From Cytophagaceae bacterium (GTDB lineage Bacteria > Bacteroidota > Bacteroidia > Cytophagales > Spirosomataceae), in NCBI GenBank assembly GCA_027488335.1, contig JAIYBU010000085.1:1-64000 (forward strand): a stretch of DNA of 64,000 nt, given 5' to 3'. The notes under the pieces are model-generated. The model saw only the letters and a list, made by a program, of their open reading frames with translations. It was not told the DNA's origin and ran no database searches. Of the stretch, positions 1 to 11,204 are shown in pieces. Numbering within the stretch: the stretch's first letter is position 1; every line of letters starts with the position of its first letter. The position numbers and the translations under genes were made by a program.

Positions 1-227
1 TAGATGTCAATCAGACGCTTGTAAGTACACAATTGGAATTGTTCACGTGCTTTTTTGTTAACGTGAGGTGATTTCAAAACTGTGAAGATTTCTTTACGAG
101 TTGGCAACGGAATTGGACCACTAACAACTGCACCTGTAGATTTTACAGCCTTCACAATTCTTTCAGCCGATTTGTCCACTAAATTGTGGTCAAATGACTT
201 CAATTTGATTCTGATTTTTTGTGACAT
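1..227 (-). CDS. rpsJ: 30S ribosomal protein S10 (C-terminus cut by window edge)
   Basis: Reverse-strand translation [75 protein letters not shown], typical S10; ATG at 227. Confidence 0.95.
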   Translation of the reverse strand, partial: MSQKIRIKLKSFDHNLVDKSAERIVKAVKSTGAVVSGPIPLPTRKEIFTVLKSPHVNKKAREQFQLCTYKRLIDI

Positions 228-355
228 TGGTTCGATTTTTTTTAGAGTGTAAAAAAAACTCTGCCGAAAGAACCATTCGCTTCGACAAAGCAACTTGATA
301 CTTTTCAGTATCGAGGTGCAAAATTAGATAAAATATTTATTATTTGCAATTTTCT

Positions 356-1951
356 TTATAATACCGAGTTTTCGGGCTTTCCACCCAACTTATAGGGGTA
401 ATCGGTTGTATAGTGAAGCCCACGACTTTCTTTGCGTTTCATGGCACATTTGATGACGAGTTCGGCACATTGTACTAAATTACGCAATTCGCAGAGTTTC
501 ATCGAAAGTTTAGTTTTCTTATAAAACTCTTCGGTTTCGTCTTTGATAAGTTTTAGGCGTCGCATGGCACGCTCCAAACGAAAATCTGAGCGAACAATTC
601 CGACGTAATCGGCCATCATTCGTTGTAATTCTCGAAGGTTGTGCGTCACCAAAATTTCTTCGTTCGATTGTTCTGTGCCAAACTCGTTCCAGTCGGGTAC
701 GTTTTCTTGGAAAGTCAATTTATCGAAATCTTCGAGGGCTTCTTGGGCAATTCGATGACCAAAAACGGCTGCTTCGAGCAAAGAGTTAGAAGCCAGACGA
801 TTAGCTCCGTGCAAACCCGTTGATGAACATTCGCCACAAGCAAACAAACGATTGATTGTTGAACGCCCCATTTCATCGACCAAAATTCCGCCGCACAAAT
901 AATGAGCGGCAGGAACAACTGGAATCTGGTCTTTCGTAATATCAAGTCCGATACTCAAACATTTCTCATAAATTGTTGGAAAGTGTTGAAGTATCAGCTC
1001 TTTTGGTTTGAATGAAATATCCAAATATACATGGTCTTCGCCAGTCTTTTTCATTTCGGCATCTATCGAACGAGCCACAATATCACGTGGAGCAAGCGAG
1101 CCACGTGGGTCATAGCCGTGCATAAATTCCTCACCTTTTTTGTTTTTCAAAACACCACCTTCGCCACGAACGGCTTCGGTAATCAAGAAGCTTGGGTATT
1201 CACCAGGGTTGTAGAGTGACGTTGGGTGAAACTGTATCATTTCCATATCTCGCACACGACCTTTGGCACGGTAAACCATTGCGATGCCATCTCCCGTAGC
1301 AATAACAGGATTGGTTGTTGCCGAATAAATATGCCCCGCACCACCCGTTGCCATGACAGTCATCTTCGATAAAATTGTTTCGACTTCGCCCGATTGTAAA
1401 TTCAAAGCATAAACGCCATAACAAGTTACATCATTTGTTTCACGGTTTACTTCGATGCCCAAATGGTGCTGCGTGATTAGCTCAACGGCATAGTAATGCG
1501 TCAGGATTTCGATATTTGGGTTTTTGCTAACCTCTTCGAGCAATGCCCGTTCGATTTCTTTGCCTGTAATATCTTTGTAGTGCAAAATTCGCTTTTCCGA
1601 GTGTCCGCCCTCACGAGTGAGGTCATATTCGCCATCGTGTTTATCGAAGTTTGTGCCGTATTCAATTAATTCTTGAATACGGTCTGGGCCTTCTTTTACC
1701 ACAATCTCTACGATTTTTCGGTCGCAAAGACCATCGCCTGCGATGAGCGTATCGCTGATGTGTTTCTCAAAAGAATCTACATTTGCATCAAAAACAGCTG
1801 CAATACCACCTTGTGCATATTTGGTGTTAGTTTCGTCGGCGTTTACTTTGGTTAGAACCAATACTTTACCTTTTGCCGAGGCTTTCAATGCGAAACTCAA
1901 ACCCGCAATGCCCGAACCTATAACTAAAAAATCTACTTTTGTCATTTTCAA
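356..1951 (-). CDS. nadB: L-aspartate oxidase
   Basis: 531 aa; N-terminal FAD motif GSGIAGLSFAL, TKYAQGGIAAV, HPTSLY and HGANRLASNSLLEA motifs. Confidence 0.93.
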   Translation of the reverse strand: MKMTKVDFLVIGSGIAGLSFALKASAKGKVLVLTKVNADETNTKYAQGGIAAVFDANVDSFEKHISDTLIAGDGLCDRKIVEIVVKEGPDRIQELIEYGTNFDKHDGEYDLTREGGHSEKRILHYKDITGKEIERALLEEVSKNPNIEILTHYYAVELITQHHLGIEVNRETNDVTCYGVYALNLQSGEVETILSKMTVMATGGAGHIYSATTNPVIATGDGIAMVYRAKGRVRDMEMIQFHPTSLYNPGEYPSFLITEAVRGEGGVLKNKKGEEFMHGYDPRGSLAPRDIVARSIDAEMKKTGEDHVYLDISFKPKELILQHFPTIYEKCLSIGLDITKDQIPVVPAAHYLCGGILVDEMGRSTINRLFACGECSSTGLHGANRLASNSLLEAAVFGHRIAQEALEDFDKLTFQENVPDWNEFGTEQSNEEILVTHNLRELQRMMADYVGIVRSDFRLERAMRRLKLIKDETEEFYKKTKLSMKLCELRNLVQCAELVIKCAMKRKESRGLHYTTDYPYKLGGKPENSVL

Positions 1952-2029
1952 TGAGTGATTGAGTGAATGTGTTCAAATAAAATGAACAAATCATGTTTCA
2001 AAGTTAGTATAAAACCTTGAAGACTATCT

Positions 2030-5000
2030 CTAATTTTGTTTAATAATCTTTCGAGTGGCTATTTTATTTCCAACAATTATTTTCAAAAGATATGTTCCAC
2101 TTGGTAGTGATTCTAAATCAATATTTTGACTAAAGAATGGAGCAATTTTAGGTTTTTCTGCTTTAGAAAGTAATTTCCCATCGCTACTGAATAGTTGCCA
2201 ATCAAGTTTTTCGGGCAATGCCATTTCTATGGTTAATTGACAAGTGCTTTGAGTTGGAACTGGAAATAGGTTTATTTTTGCTCCTTCGATTTCTTCAGTT
2301 CCCAAAATAATTATTTTTACTTCGGCTTTGCCATTGACAGTTCCATCTCCACAGCCATTTTTTACCGAAGCTAATTCATACACTGTTGTCTGCGTTGGTT
2401 TTACATTAAACTCGAAAGGTGTTTTTTCTGCCGTAAAAGTTTGGCTATTGGTCAGTTTTATTGTCCAAGGAGCAGAGGATGTCAAATCAATTTTGATGCG
2501 TGTAGAATCTCCAGCATTTATTTCTTTACCTCCTCCACTAATGTTGGCTGTTGGAAGGACTAATTTTTGATACACTTTTACAGGGTAACTCAAAGTCACA
2601 CAATCTCCTGACTCTATTTGTGTTTGATAAACACCTACCTCTGAAGCTTTTATAGACGAATTTGTTTGATTTAGAATTGCTTTTTTGTCTTTTGCCCATG
2701 TATATTTGTTAGCGGCAGCGGCTTCACTTGATAATTCTATAAAACCACCATTTGGACAAAACGTTGCACTATCCTTTGGGGTTATTTCACGAGATATTTT
2801 CTTATAATCTATTGTAATGGGGTTAGTTGTAACGCTACATTTCCCTTGTTTGATTGTAACAGAGTACGTGCCTTTTTGAACATTTTCTATGTATTGTTCT
2901 TTACTAAAATCAATGCCATCTTTTTGCCATTGGAAAGATGGAGGATTTACCTGTTCATTGTTATGATTATAATAAATGTAGCTTTTTATTTGAGGAGATA
3001 GACCCAAAATCTCTCCATAACAAGGTATTTCTTTATATGGATTTTCGAGTGAAGCTTCCAATTTTCCGAACGTTACGGTAAAAGGCTTAGAAATAAATTG
3101 GCAATTTTTTGTAGTATACTCCCATTGATAAGTACCTGATTGATACGACTTTATAGAATAAAGTGTGTCTTGCGGCAGATAATTGTCGTTGAATTTCCAG
3201 CGAAATCTACCAGAACCGTAAAAGTTACTATAAAGCCTGATAGTATCTAAACACGTTGAAATGTTTTCGCTAAAAGTTTCTATTTTATTTCCTCCAATTT
3301 TTACATTTACAGTATCACTAATCGCTACACAGGTTTCTTGTGAACCTTCTATTGAATAAGTTTGAGTTACCCAGTAACTCCCTGGTTTAGAAGCGTAAAA
3401 AGTATTATTATCTTTTGGAAGTTCTTTTATAATCTTATCATTACTGTATATTGTTGTTGGAAAATTATAGTGTAATTCTCCTCTACCATAAAAATATAAA
3501 TTAACACTATCGCCACTACAAGCTACTATATTTTTATTACTATCATAATAAGAAGTTTCAGAATTATTGACTAACCGAAGTTTAGTTTTATTAGAAAACT
3601 TTATTTGCGTAGTTTTTGAATACGCAACACAAGAGCCTTGCGAAATTTTTAAGCGATAATTACCAGCTTTCTCTATTTTGTAGGAAACACTATCGGCTTT
3701 CTCTATATCAACGCCATCTTTTTGCCATTGCAGCTGTACTTCTCGTCTAAAAGAATCGGGAGCATACCTATCCCAATAAGGTGCGTAATAGAGATAATAA
3801 GGAGTCCCTTTGCACAAATCTACTTGAGTTGGATTATAATCACTCCCATTACTTCCATAACCTATAACACTATTAGGCAAAATATCACCTACATATACTT
3901 GTGTTGGGTCAGATGTTGCTTCGCAATTTCCTTGTTTGATTGTTAACGTATAGCTGCCCCTTTTTGCTGCTTTTATGGTAGAAGCACTCATTTTATCTAT
4001 CGGTTTCCCATCAAGATTCCATAGAAAAGAAACATCTTTTGGATAATTACTACTTAATAAATCAACGGTGAATCCTTCGCATACATAAGGCGTATTTTGT
4101 GAATACACATACGGCTTATCAAGTTTACCGATTACTACTTTCGTTTCACTACTTGGATGAGTACTGGAAGTACATCCATTTTGTGAAACATCCACAGAAT
4201 ATCCCCCATTTTGAGTAGCCGAATAGTTAGCTGATGTTGCACCGTCTATGACTTTTCCATCTAATTTCCATTGAATTTTATCGTATTTATAATCAACTTT
4301 TAAATCTACTTTATAGCCTGTGCAGGCACTTAGGTTTGTATAACTAATACTGGGGTAATTTACATAAATGATATTCAAATAGTCACTTGGTGAACTACTT
4401 ATATTTCTATCATTTGCGGTAATAATTACTCTATAATAGCCTGATATTCTTACTTTTATAGGACTTTTTGTACCTGAACCAAGAGGTTGTAATTTTCCAT
4501 CATAATCTATATAACTAATAGTGAATATTGTATTTGGGGCAAATTTGCCTGCGATTGTAAAAGGTATTTCCACTTCACTATTATAACAAATTTTTATTTT
4601 TGATAAATCAGCGATTGTAATTGAGGGGCAGTCTGATTCAGTATTAATATTAACTTTGGTAGTAGCAGTGGTTTTACATTGATTATTGTAGTCGATTGCT
4701 GTTATGGTATAAATTCCTGCCATTTTTTGGGTGATATTGTCTCGGGTTAAGCTGCTACTAATAAAACTAAATCCAACATTATCAGGGGTGCTCATATTAT
4801 AATAAACCAAATTATTATAATATGACTTAGTTGTAATAGTAAACGATTTTCCTAAACAAATAATCTCTGGAATTTGTATTGAGAATATAGGCGAGGGATT
4901 TACTTTTATAGTAACACTATCTCTGAACGTGCAATTATTTCCATTAGTAGTTTTTAAGAAATACTGCCCTTGGTTGGCTAATATCGCTTTAGGAATATTC

Positions 5001-6694
5001 GGATTTTGAATTGTTGAAGTAAATCCATTTGGCCCAGTCCATTCGTAAGAATTAGCCATACTGGTACTTAGTTGTAGTGTTTGCCCTTCGCAAATAGTTG
5101 AATTTGCTACAATTTTTGCCCCTACGGGTATTTCAGACAAAGCAACCGAACAATAATCTTGATTGATTACAACAGAATAATTACCCGCTTCTTTTGTAGT
5201 AAATGTAGCTTCATTGGCATTTAGAATGGCTTTCCCATTTTTTTTCCAAGCATAAGTTAAGCCTTCACCTTTTTCGGCGGATAAACTAAAAATACCATTT
5301 TGACATAAGGTATTATTAAGAGTTATTGGGGCTGTTTTTCTACCTTTCAGGATTACCTCCAATGTATCCGAATATTGCGTACATACATTCCCCTCTCTGA
5401 TAATTGCATAGTATTTCCCAGATTCTGTTATTAAGGGTAATTGGCTTTTATCAGTTGTGTGTATTAACTTATTATCTTTATATAGTTCTAATAAGCCTTT
5501 TCCAAATGAAAAGAAATATAAAGATAAGGCTTGTCCTACGCAGGCTTCTACTCTTTTACTATTTATGTTATATATTCGAAGTGGTATTACATCTTTATTT
5601 AATGCCTTTACCTCTAAAGGGGACGACTCACCTATACATTGACCATTTTTGACAATGGCTTTATATGTTCCTAACTCATTTATAACAAAAGGGGGCCATA
5701 TAGTTTGTTCTACTTGCTTTATACCATCTCTCTGCCATTCAACAGAAATATCATTTCCATTGGCAAAATCTACTACTTCAGATGTATTTGTGATATAAAT
5801 GTTTTTTTTACCACAATCGCTAACAAGAGAAATACCGCCAATACTTAACTTCGGAAATGATTTTACGAAGTTAATTTCTATAGTTGGGGTTACAAGCTGA
5901 CAATCGCCTTTTTTTAGTTCTATTCTATATTTTCCAGATTCCCTAATTGTACCTCCATTATTAAAAGGAATGAGTTTATTATCTTTGAATACTTTAAAAT
6001 CTGTATAAATAGCCATTTCGTACTCCGTCAACATTTGTACTGATTTCCCTTCACAAAATGTCAGTGTTGTATCTCTTGTATAAACTGCCTTGTTGATAAT
6101 GATTTGATTTGTTTTTAAATCAGAGGGTTTTACTTCGACTGGTTTCGTCGTTGTGCTACACTTTCCTTGTGTAACTCTTACTGTATAAACTCCTGGTTTT
6201 TCGGCACGATAGTCGTAATTTACGGCTCCTTCAATATCAATTTTATCCATTTGCCATTGATATTTAAAATTATCTTCGGGATATGGATATGCGACTAATC
6301 TTGCCCATCCATTTTTATCACACATACTTGATTTTGAACCAATATGAAGAAGTGCGGCAAAAGATTCAGAAAAATTGATTATTACATCCCGACTGTATTT
6401 ACAAGAACCCAAAACAGCTTTTACGGTATATTTTCCTCCTACATCACCTATTGAATAACTTATTTTCGTTGCCCCTTTTATTTCTACATCATCAAAAAAC
6501 CACTGATATGAAGCATTGGGAATATCATCGGCTATCAAAGTTATTGGGATACCTGAACAAAACCATAACGTATAATTGTCTATAAATCTTTTATTGGTAT
6601 AGTCAATTTTTACCCCAAATTCCAGATTGCAATTCTGTCCAAATAAGTTGTGAAAAATTAAAAAGAAAAAACTAATGGTAAATATTTTCCTCAT
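2030..6694 (-). CDS. Large secreted multi-Ig-like-repeat protein with T9SS type A C-terminal sorting domain
   Basis: 1554 aa, signal peptide MRKIFTISFFFLIFHNLFGQ, recurrent W..DG..I.GA...Y....G.Y.V.V.QG.C modules, C-terminal INLFPVPTQ...LPSGTYLLKI...RKIIKQN. Confidence 0.85.
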   Translation of the reverse strand: MRKIFTISFFFLIFHNLFGQNCNLEFGVKIDYTNKRFIDNYTLWFCSGIPITLIADDIPNASYQWFFDDVEIKGATKISYSIGDVGGKYTVKAVLGSCKYSRDVIINFSESFAALLHIGSKSSMCDKNGWARLVAYPYPEDNFKYQWQMDKIDIEGAVNYDYRAEKPGVYTVRVTQGKCSTTTKPVEVKPSDLKTNQIIINKAVYTRDTTLTFCEGKSVQMLTEYEMAIYTDFKVFKDNKLIPFNNGGTIRESGKYRIELKKGDCQLVTPTIEINFVKSFPKLSIGGISLVSDCGKKNIYITNTSEVVDFANGNDISVEWQRDGIKQVEQTIWPPFVINELGTYKAIVKNGQCIGESSPLEVKALNKDVIPLRIYNINSKRVEACVGQALSLYFFSFGKGLLELYKDNKLIHTTDKSQLPLITESGKYYAIIREGNVCTQYSDTLEVILKGRKTAPITLNNTLCQNGIFSLSAEKGEGLTYAWKKNGKAILNANEATFTTKEAGNYSVVINQDYCSVALSEIPVGAKIVANSTICEGQTLQLSTSMANSYEWTGPNGFTSTIQNPNIPKAILANQGQYFLKTTNGNNCTFRDSVTIKVNPSPIFSIQIPEIICLGKSFTITTKSYYNNLVYYNMSTPDNVGFSFISSSLTRDNITQKMAGIYTITAIDYNNQCKTTATTKVNINTESDCPSITIADLSKIKICYNSEVEIPFTIAGKFAPNTIFTISYIDYDGKLQPLGSGTKSPIKVRISGYYRVIITANDRNISSSPSDYLNIIYVNYPSISYTNLSACTGYKVDLKVDYKYDKIQWKLDGKVIDGATSANYSATQNGGYSVDVSQNGCTSSTHPSSETKVVIGKLDKPYVYSQNTPYVCEGFTVDLLSSNYPKDVSFLWNLDGKPIDKMSASTIKAAKRGSYTLTIKQGNCEATSDPTQVYVGDILPNSVIGYGSNGSDYNPTQVDLCKGTPYYLYYAPYWDRYAPDSFRREVQLQWQKDGVDIEKADSVSYKIEKAGNYRLKISQGSCVAYSKTTQIKFSNKTKLRLVNNSETSYYDSNKNIVACSGDSVNLYFYGRGELHYNFPTTIYSNDKIIKELPKDNNTFYASKPGSYWVTQTYSIEGSQETCVAISDTVNVKIGGNKIETFSENISTCLDTIRLYSNFYGSGRFRWKFNDNYLPQDTLYSIKSYQSGTYQWEYTTKNCQFISKPFTVTFGKLEASLENPYKEIPCYGEILGLSPQIKSYIYYNHNNEQVNPPSFQWQKDGIDFSKEQYIENVQKGTYSVTIKQGKCSVTTNPITIDYKKISREITPKDSATFCPNGGFIELSSEAAAANKYTWAKDKKAILNQTNSSIKASEVGVYQTQIESGDCVTLSYPVKVYQKLVLPTANISGGGKEINAGDSTRIKIDLTSSAPWTIKLTNSQTFTAEKTPFEFNVKPTQTTVYELASVKNGCGDGTVNGKAEVKIIILGTEEIEGAKINLFPVPTQSTCQLTIEMALPEKLDWQLFSSDGKLLSKAEKPKIAPFFSQNIDLESLPSGTYLLKIIVGNKIATRKIIKQN

Positions 6695-6734
6695 ATTTAG
6701 AGCTTTGTGTGTTTAAAATTTTTCCAAATATAAA

Positions 6735-6766
6735 CAAAAAAGCCATCTTCAAAAGACGGCTTTTTT
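6735..6766 (-). terminator. Rho-independent terminator after glpK
   Basis: aaaaaagccatcttcaaaagacggctttttt hairpin with T/A tracts just 3' of the glpK stop. Confidence 0.75.
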
Positions 6767-6787
6767 GAAATATAAAAACGTACTTTC

Positions 6788-8284
6788 TTACTTCTCCCAA
6801 TCAAATGAACGCTTAATTGCTTTCTTCCAACCTAAATATAATTTTCTACGTTCGGCAGCTTTCATTTTTGGTTTCCATGTTTTGTCTTTGCCCCAATTTT
6901 GTAGCAAATCATCTAAATTTGCCCAAAAACCAACGGCCAAACCTGCGGCATAAGCAGCACCGAGTGCGGTTGTTTCAATCATTTTTGGGCGAATAACTGG
7001 TACTTTAAGCATATCTGACTGAAACTGCATTAATAATTCGTTGACAACCATTCCGCCATCAACTCTAAGCGATAATACTTCTATACCCGAATCTTTTTCC
7101 ATGGCTTCCAGTACATCACGGGTTTGGTAAGCTGTGGCCTCCAAAACCGCACGAGCAATGTGGCCTTTATTTACGTAGCGAGTAAGACCCGCAATTACGC
7201 CACGTGCCGACGATTTCCAGTAAGGTGCATAAAGTCCCGAAAATGCAGGAACAAAATATGCTCCGCCGTTATCTTCAACCGTTTTGGCCAAAGCCTCCAC
7301 ATCGGTGCTTTTCTGAATTATTCCCATATTATCACGTAACCACTGTACCAAAGCTCCTGCAATGGCCACCGAACCTTCGAGTGCGTAATGAACTGGCTGA
7401 TTTTCAAACTGATAGGCAACCGTTGTGAGCAAACCTGCTTTTGATGGAACGATTTCTGTGCCTGTATTCATCAACATGAAACAGCCTGTTCCGTAGGTAT
7501 TTTTTGCTTCGCCAGGTTGATAACAAGTTTGTCCAACGAGTGCGGCTTGTTGGTCGCCCAAGATTCCTGCTAATGGCACGCCATTCATGGCTTCGGATAT
7601 AATTTTGCCATAAACTTTGCTACTTGGCTCAATTTTAGGCAACATTTGTAGCGGAATATTCATGATTGCGGCCAACTCGGCATCCCACTGAACAGTTTCG
7701 AGGTTCATGAGTTGCGTTCGACTGGCGTTCGTAACGTCGGTAATGTGTAAGCCACCTTTAACGCCACCCGTAAGATTCCACATCAAAAATGTATCCATAT
7801 TTCCGAAAATGGCATCACCTTTTTCAGCATCTTCACGTACGCCAGCAACGTTATCAAGAATCCATTTGATTTTTAAACCGCTAAAATACGTTGCCAATGG
7901 CAAACCCGTACGGTCTTGAAAAAATTGTGAACCGTGGCTTTTCGTAAGAGCATTTACGGTGTCGCCCACACGAGTATCTTGCCACACGATAGCATTGTAG
8001 TAGGCTTTTCCTGTGCGTTTGTTCCAAACTACAGCGGTTTCTCGTTGGTTGGTTATGCCGCAAGCGGCAATGTCTTCTACCTTGATATTTTTATTGATTC
8101 GAGCTTTGGCGATTACTTCCAGCGTATTTTTCCAGATTTCTTCCGAATCATGTTCTACCCAACCTGGTTTTGGGTAAATCTGCTCGTGTTCTTTTTGTCC
8201 AACCGAAACAATGTTTCCTTTTTTATCAAAAATTATGCAGCGAGTGCTGGTTGTGCCTTGGTCAATAGATGCGATGTATTTCAT
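6788..8284 (-). CDS. glpK: Glycerol kinase
   Basis: 498 aa; [55 protein letters not shown] motifs. Confidence 0.95.
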   Translation of the reverse strand: MKYIASIDQGTTSTRCIIFDKKGNIVSVGQKEHEQIYPKPGWVEHDSEEIWKNTLEVIAKARINKNIKVEDIAACGITNQRETAVVWNKRTGKAYYNAIVWQDTRVGDTVNALTKSHGSQFFQDRTGLPLATYFSGLKIKWILDNVAGVREDAEKGDAIFGNMDTFLMWNLTGGVKGGLHITDVTNASRTQLMNLETVQWDAELAAIMNIPLQMLPKIEPSSKVYGKIISEAMNGVPLAGILGDQQAALVGQTCYQPGEAKNTYGTGCFMLMNTGTEIVPSKAGLLTTVAYQFENQPVHYALEGSVAIAGALVQWLRDNMGIIQKSTDVEALAKTVEDNGGAYFVPAFSGLYAPYWKSSARGVIAGLTRYVNKGHIARAVLEATAYQTRDVLEAMEKDSGIEVLSLRVDGGMVVNELLMQFQSDMLKVPVIRPKMIETTALGAAYAAGLAVGFWANLDDLLQNWGKDKTWKPKMKAAERRKLYLGWKKAIKRSFDWEK

Positions 8285-8383
8285 AGTTTGGTTTTATTGA
8301 ATAGATATGCTATACGGTGTTGAATTTGTTGGTCAAATATAGGAATAAATTTATTTGTCGCTCGAACAAGTTTCCAACTTGTT

Positions 8384-9589
8384 CTACAAACGCTCAATCA
8401 AAGCCATGTAAAAACCATCAAACCCATCTTTGGCTGGCGAGGTCCGTTTTTCTTCAAGCAGTTGATAATCAGCATTTTGAGCGACGAATTTTTGTACTTG
8501 TTCTTCGCTTTCCGAAGGTAAAATACTACACGTGGCGTAAACCATTTTACCCCCGTGTTTGAGCATTTTTGAGTAGTTTGTAATGATTTCGGCTTGCGTT
8601 TGCTTGATTTTTTCCAAGAAATCTTTCTTCAACTTCCATTTAGCGTCAGGGTTTCGGCGTAAAACTCCTAAACCCGAACACGGTACATCGAGCAAAAGTC
8701 GGTCGGCACTTTCTTTTAATCTTTTGATGGTTTTAGCTTCAATCAATTTCGTTTCTACGTTTCCGATTCCGTTGCGTTTGGCTCGGCGTTGGAGTTCTTG
8801 CAGTTTATACTCTTCTACGTCCATCGCTATTACTCGGCCTTTGTTTTCCATCAAAGTTGCCAAATGAAGTGTTTTTCCACCCGCACCTGCACAGGCATCA
8901 ATTACTCGCATACCAGCTTTTACGTCCAAAAACGATGCAATTAACTGACTACCAGCATCTTGCACTTCAAACAAGCCTTTTTTAAAAAGTTCGGTCGAAA
9001 AAACATTCGCTCGTTTGGGCAGCACTAAAGCATCTTGTACACTCGGCAAAGTTTCGGTTTCAATACCAATTTCTCTGAACGATTTTTTAAGGTCTAATTT
9101 ATTGGTTTTCAGGGTGTTGGTTCGTAAAACTACGGGGGCTTGGAAATTCATGGCATGAAGTTCGGCTTCCCAATTTTCGCCCAATTCTTCTTCGCCAATG
9201 GCATCTATCCAATCGGGAATTGATTCTCTGACTTTTCTGGTATTTTTTGCTTCTTCGTTTCGGGCTAAAACTTCTTTGGTATTTATGGTTTTAAATTCCG
9301 TCCATTCGGGCAATTTATCGCCTTGAATGACCCGCCAAGCAGCAAAAATCTGCCAGAATAAAGCCTCTTCTTCCACTCTTACACAATTGATATTGGCCAC
9401 GAATTTCAGTAAACGCCACCAACGCACAATTTCGTAGGTGTTTTCGGCAATAAAAGCTCTGTCTCGACTCCCCCATTTTTTATTCGACTTCAAAACCTGC
9501 TCAATTACCTTATCGGCTTGGCGATTTTCGTTGAAAATCTGTTGCAAAGCAAAAACGATGGCTTCGACTAAAACTCGGTGATATTTCAT
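8384..9589 (-). CDS. RsmB/RsmF-type (NOL1/NOP2/sun) rRNA cytosine-C5 methyltransferase
   Basis: 401 aa; DACAGAGGKTLHLA, DVPCSGLGVLRRNPDAKW, YATCSILPSE motifs. Confidence 0.88.
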   Translation of the reverse strand: MKYHRVLVEAIVFALQQIFNENRQADKVIEQVLKSNKKWGSRDRAFIAENTYEIVRWWRLLKFVANINCVRVEEEALFWQIFAAWRVIQGDKLPEWTEFKTINTKEVLARNEEAKNTRKVRESIPDWIDAIGEEELGENWEAELHAMNFQAPVVLRTNTLKTNKLDLKKSFREIGIETETLPSVQDALVLPKRANVFSTELFKKGLFEVQDAGSQLIASFLDVKAGMRVIDACAGAGGKTLHLATLMENKGRVIAMDVEEYKLQELQRRAKRNGIGNVETKLIEAKTIKRLKESADRLLLDVPCSGLGVLRRNPDAKWKLKKDFLEKIKQTQAEIITNYSKMLKHGGKMVYATCSILPSESEEQVQKFVAQNADYQLLEEKRTSPAKDGFDGFYMALIERL

Positions 9590-9711
9590 ATAAAAACTCT
9601 TAATTTTAAAGCAAAATTCATCAGAACAATCTCTTTTCTTCGGAGAATCTCTCGATTTTGCCAGCTATATTTGTAAATATTTCATCAAAATTAACCTTCT
9701 TTCTGCAAGCA

Positions 9712-10500
9712 ATGAAAAAAATCTTTTTTGCCAGCCTTTTTACTTGTTCGTTTTTTGGGGTGTCTGCCCAAGAATTGGTCAACTTTGGGCAATATTTTAA
9801 AGAATATAACCTCGAAGGTGGATTTTTTATATATGATTATAAAACCAAAACCTACAAAGTGAGCGATAAAGCAGATTTTTTGCGAGAAACATCACCCGCT
9901 TCAACGTTTAAGGTTCCGAACTCGTTGATTGCCTTGGAAGTTGGGGCGATAAAAGATGAAAATGAGGTAATAAAATGGGATGGTGAAAAACGCTGGCTAC
10001 CCGTTTGGGACAAAGACCATGACTTAACCGAAGCCTACAAAAACTCAACGGTTTGGTTTTATCAGGAATTAGCTCGTAGAATTGGCAAAAAAAACTACGA
10101 AAAGTATCTGAGAGCCTGCAATTACGGAAATAAAGATATTAGTAGTGGACTAACGCAGTTTTGGCTGGGAAATAGTTTGAAGATTTCGCCTAAAAACCAA
10201 ATTGAGTTTTTAAGAAAACTTCACGAAGAAAAGCTACCATTCTCGAAGCGTACGTTTGAAATTACGAAACGAATAATGGTTCGTGAAAAAACCAATGATT
10301 ATACATGGAGGGCTAAGACAGGAATGGCAACGGTTGATAAAATAGATATTGGTTGGTTTGTGGGCTATGTAGAAAAACAAGACAATGTTTATTTTTTCGC
10401 TCTGCGAATGCAGAAACCTGAAGATAAGCAAATGCCCGAATTTGCTTCAAGACGCATCGAAATCACGACAAAAATCTTGAAACAAATGGGCATTCTATAA
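9712..10500 (+). CDS. Class D (OXA-type) beta-lactamase-like serine hydrolase
   Basis: Signal peptide MKKIFFASLFTCSFFGVSAQ (start moved from 9658 to 9712); STFK, STV (SxV), YGN and KTG motifs in class D order. Confidence 0.85.
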   Translation: MKKIFFASLFTCSFFGVSAQELVNFGQYFKEYNLEGGFFIYDYKTKTYKVSDKADFLRETSPASTFKVPNSLIALEVGAIKDENEVIKWDGEKRWLPVWDKDHDLTEAYKNSTVWFYQELARRIGKKNYEKYLRACNYGNKDISSGLTQFWLGNSLKISPKNQIEFLRKLHEEKLPFSKRTFEITKRIMVREKTNDYTWRAKTGMATVDKIDIGWFVGYVEKQDNVYFFALRMQKPEDKQMPEFASRRIEITTKILKQMGIL

Positions 10501-10501
10501 T

Positions 10502-11083
10502 CTATTCATCAATTTTTACATAACCCCAGTTCTCGCCCGAACGAATGCGGTTGAGTTGCGTATGCGTGATTCCGAACTGCTTAGCAATCATTTTGAGGCG
10601 AGTGCTTTCGTGTTGAAGCATTTTTTTTATCATTATAACCTTTGTTTCAGTAAGTTTATAATTTTTTGTTCGTCTCGGAATCGGCTTATTGATAACCGCA
10701 GGGTTTAGCTTATTGTGAGCCACCATTTCATCTTTGGTAACCCATTTGAGGTTTTCAAAATGATTGCTTTGTTTATCAAAGTCGAGGTGTATCACAAATT
10801 TGTGGTCGATACTTGGCTTTTCTACGAAAGTCTCAGCCACCAATTTATGAACATATCTATTAAAAGATTTGCCTTTCGGTAATCTAATATTGAGCGAACG
10901 ATAACCCTGTATCACCGAACCTTTTATAATCTCGCCCTTTTCGGTATTCTGAAAACTTCTTAATCGCCCAAAATTTGAAACCTCATAACGAGGCGGCTGC
11001 TCCACGCCTTCAACATCAATTACAATAGGACTCCATTTTTCTGCCCAAAGAATTGCCTTCTCACTATTCATACCATTGCTCAT
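10502..11083 (-). CDS. NUMOD4/HNH-type endonuclease-like protein with C-terminal HTH-like segment
   Basis: 193 aa; WSPIVIDVEGVEQPPRYEVSNFGRLRSF (NUMOD4-like), VHKLVAETFV...HKFVIHLDFDKQSNHFENLKWVT (HNH_3-like), TETKVIMIKKML...IAKQFGITHTQLNRIRSGENWGYV. Confidence 0.75.
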   Translation of the reverse strand: MSNGMNSEKAILWAEKWSPIVIDVEGVEQPPRYEVSNFGRLRSFQNTEKGEIIKGSVIQGYRSLNIRLPKGKSFNRYVHKLVAETFVEKPSIDHKFVIHLDFDKQSNHFENLKWVTKDEMVAHNKLNPAVINKPIPRRTKNYKLTETKVIMIKKMLQHESTRLKMIAKQFGITHTQLNRIRSGENWGYVKIDE

Positions 11084-11204
11084 AGCGGTCTATGATTAAA
11101 TTGAAAAAAACGACATTGTTTTTGTCTATAATCATCATAACTCTTTGTTCAGAAAAATGTTTATTGGTTGATAAATATTTGTAAGTCAACCAATTATCAG
11201 TTTT

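Noticed and set aside
7934-8323. 129-aa plus-strand ORF
   Set aside because: Antisense to glpK, no motif support
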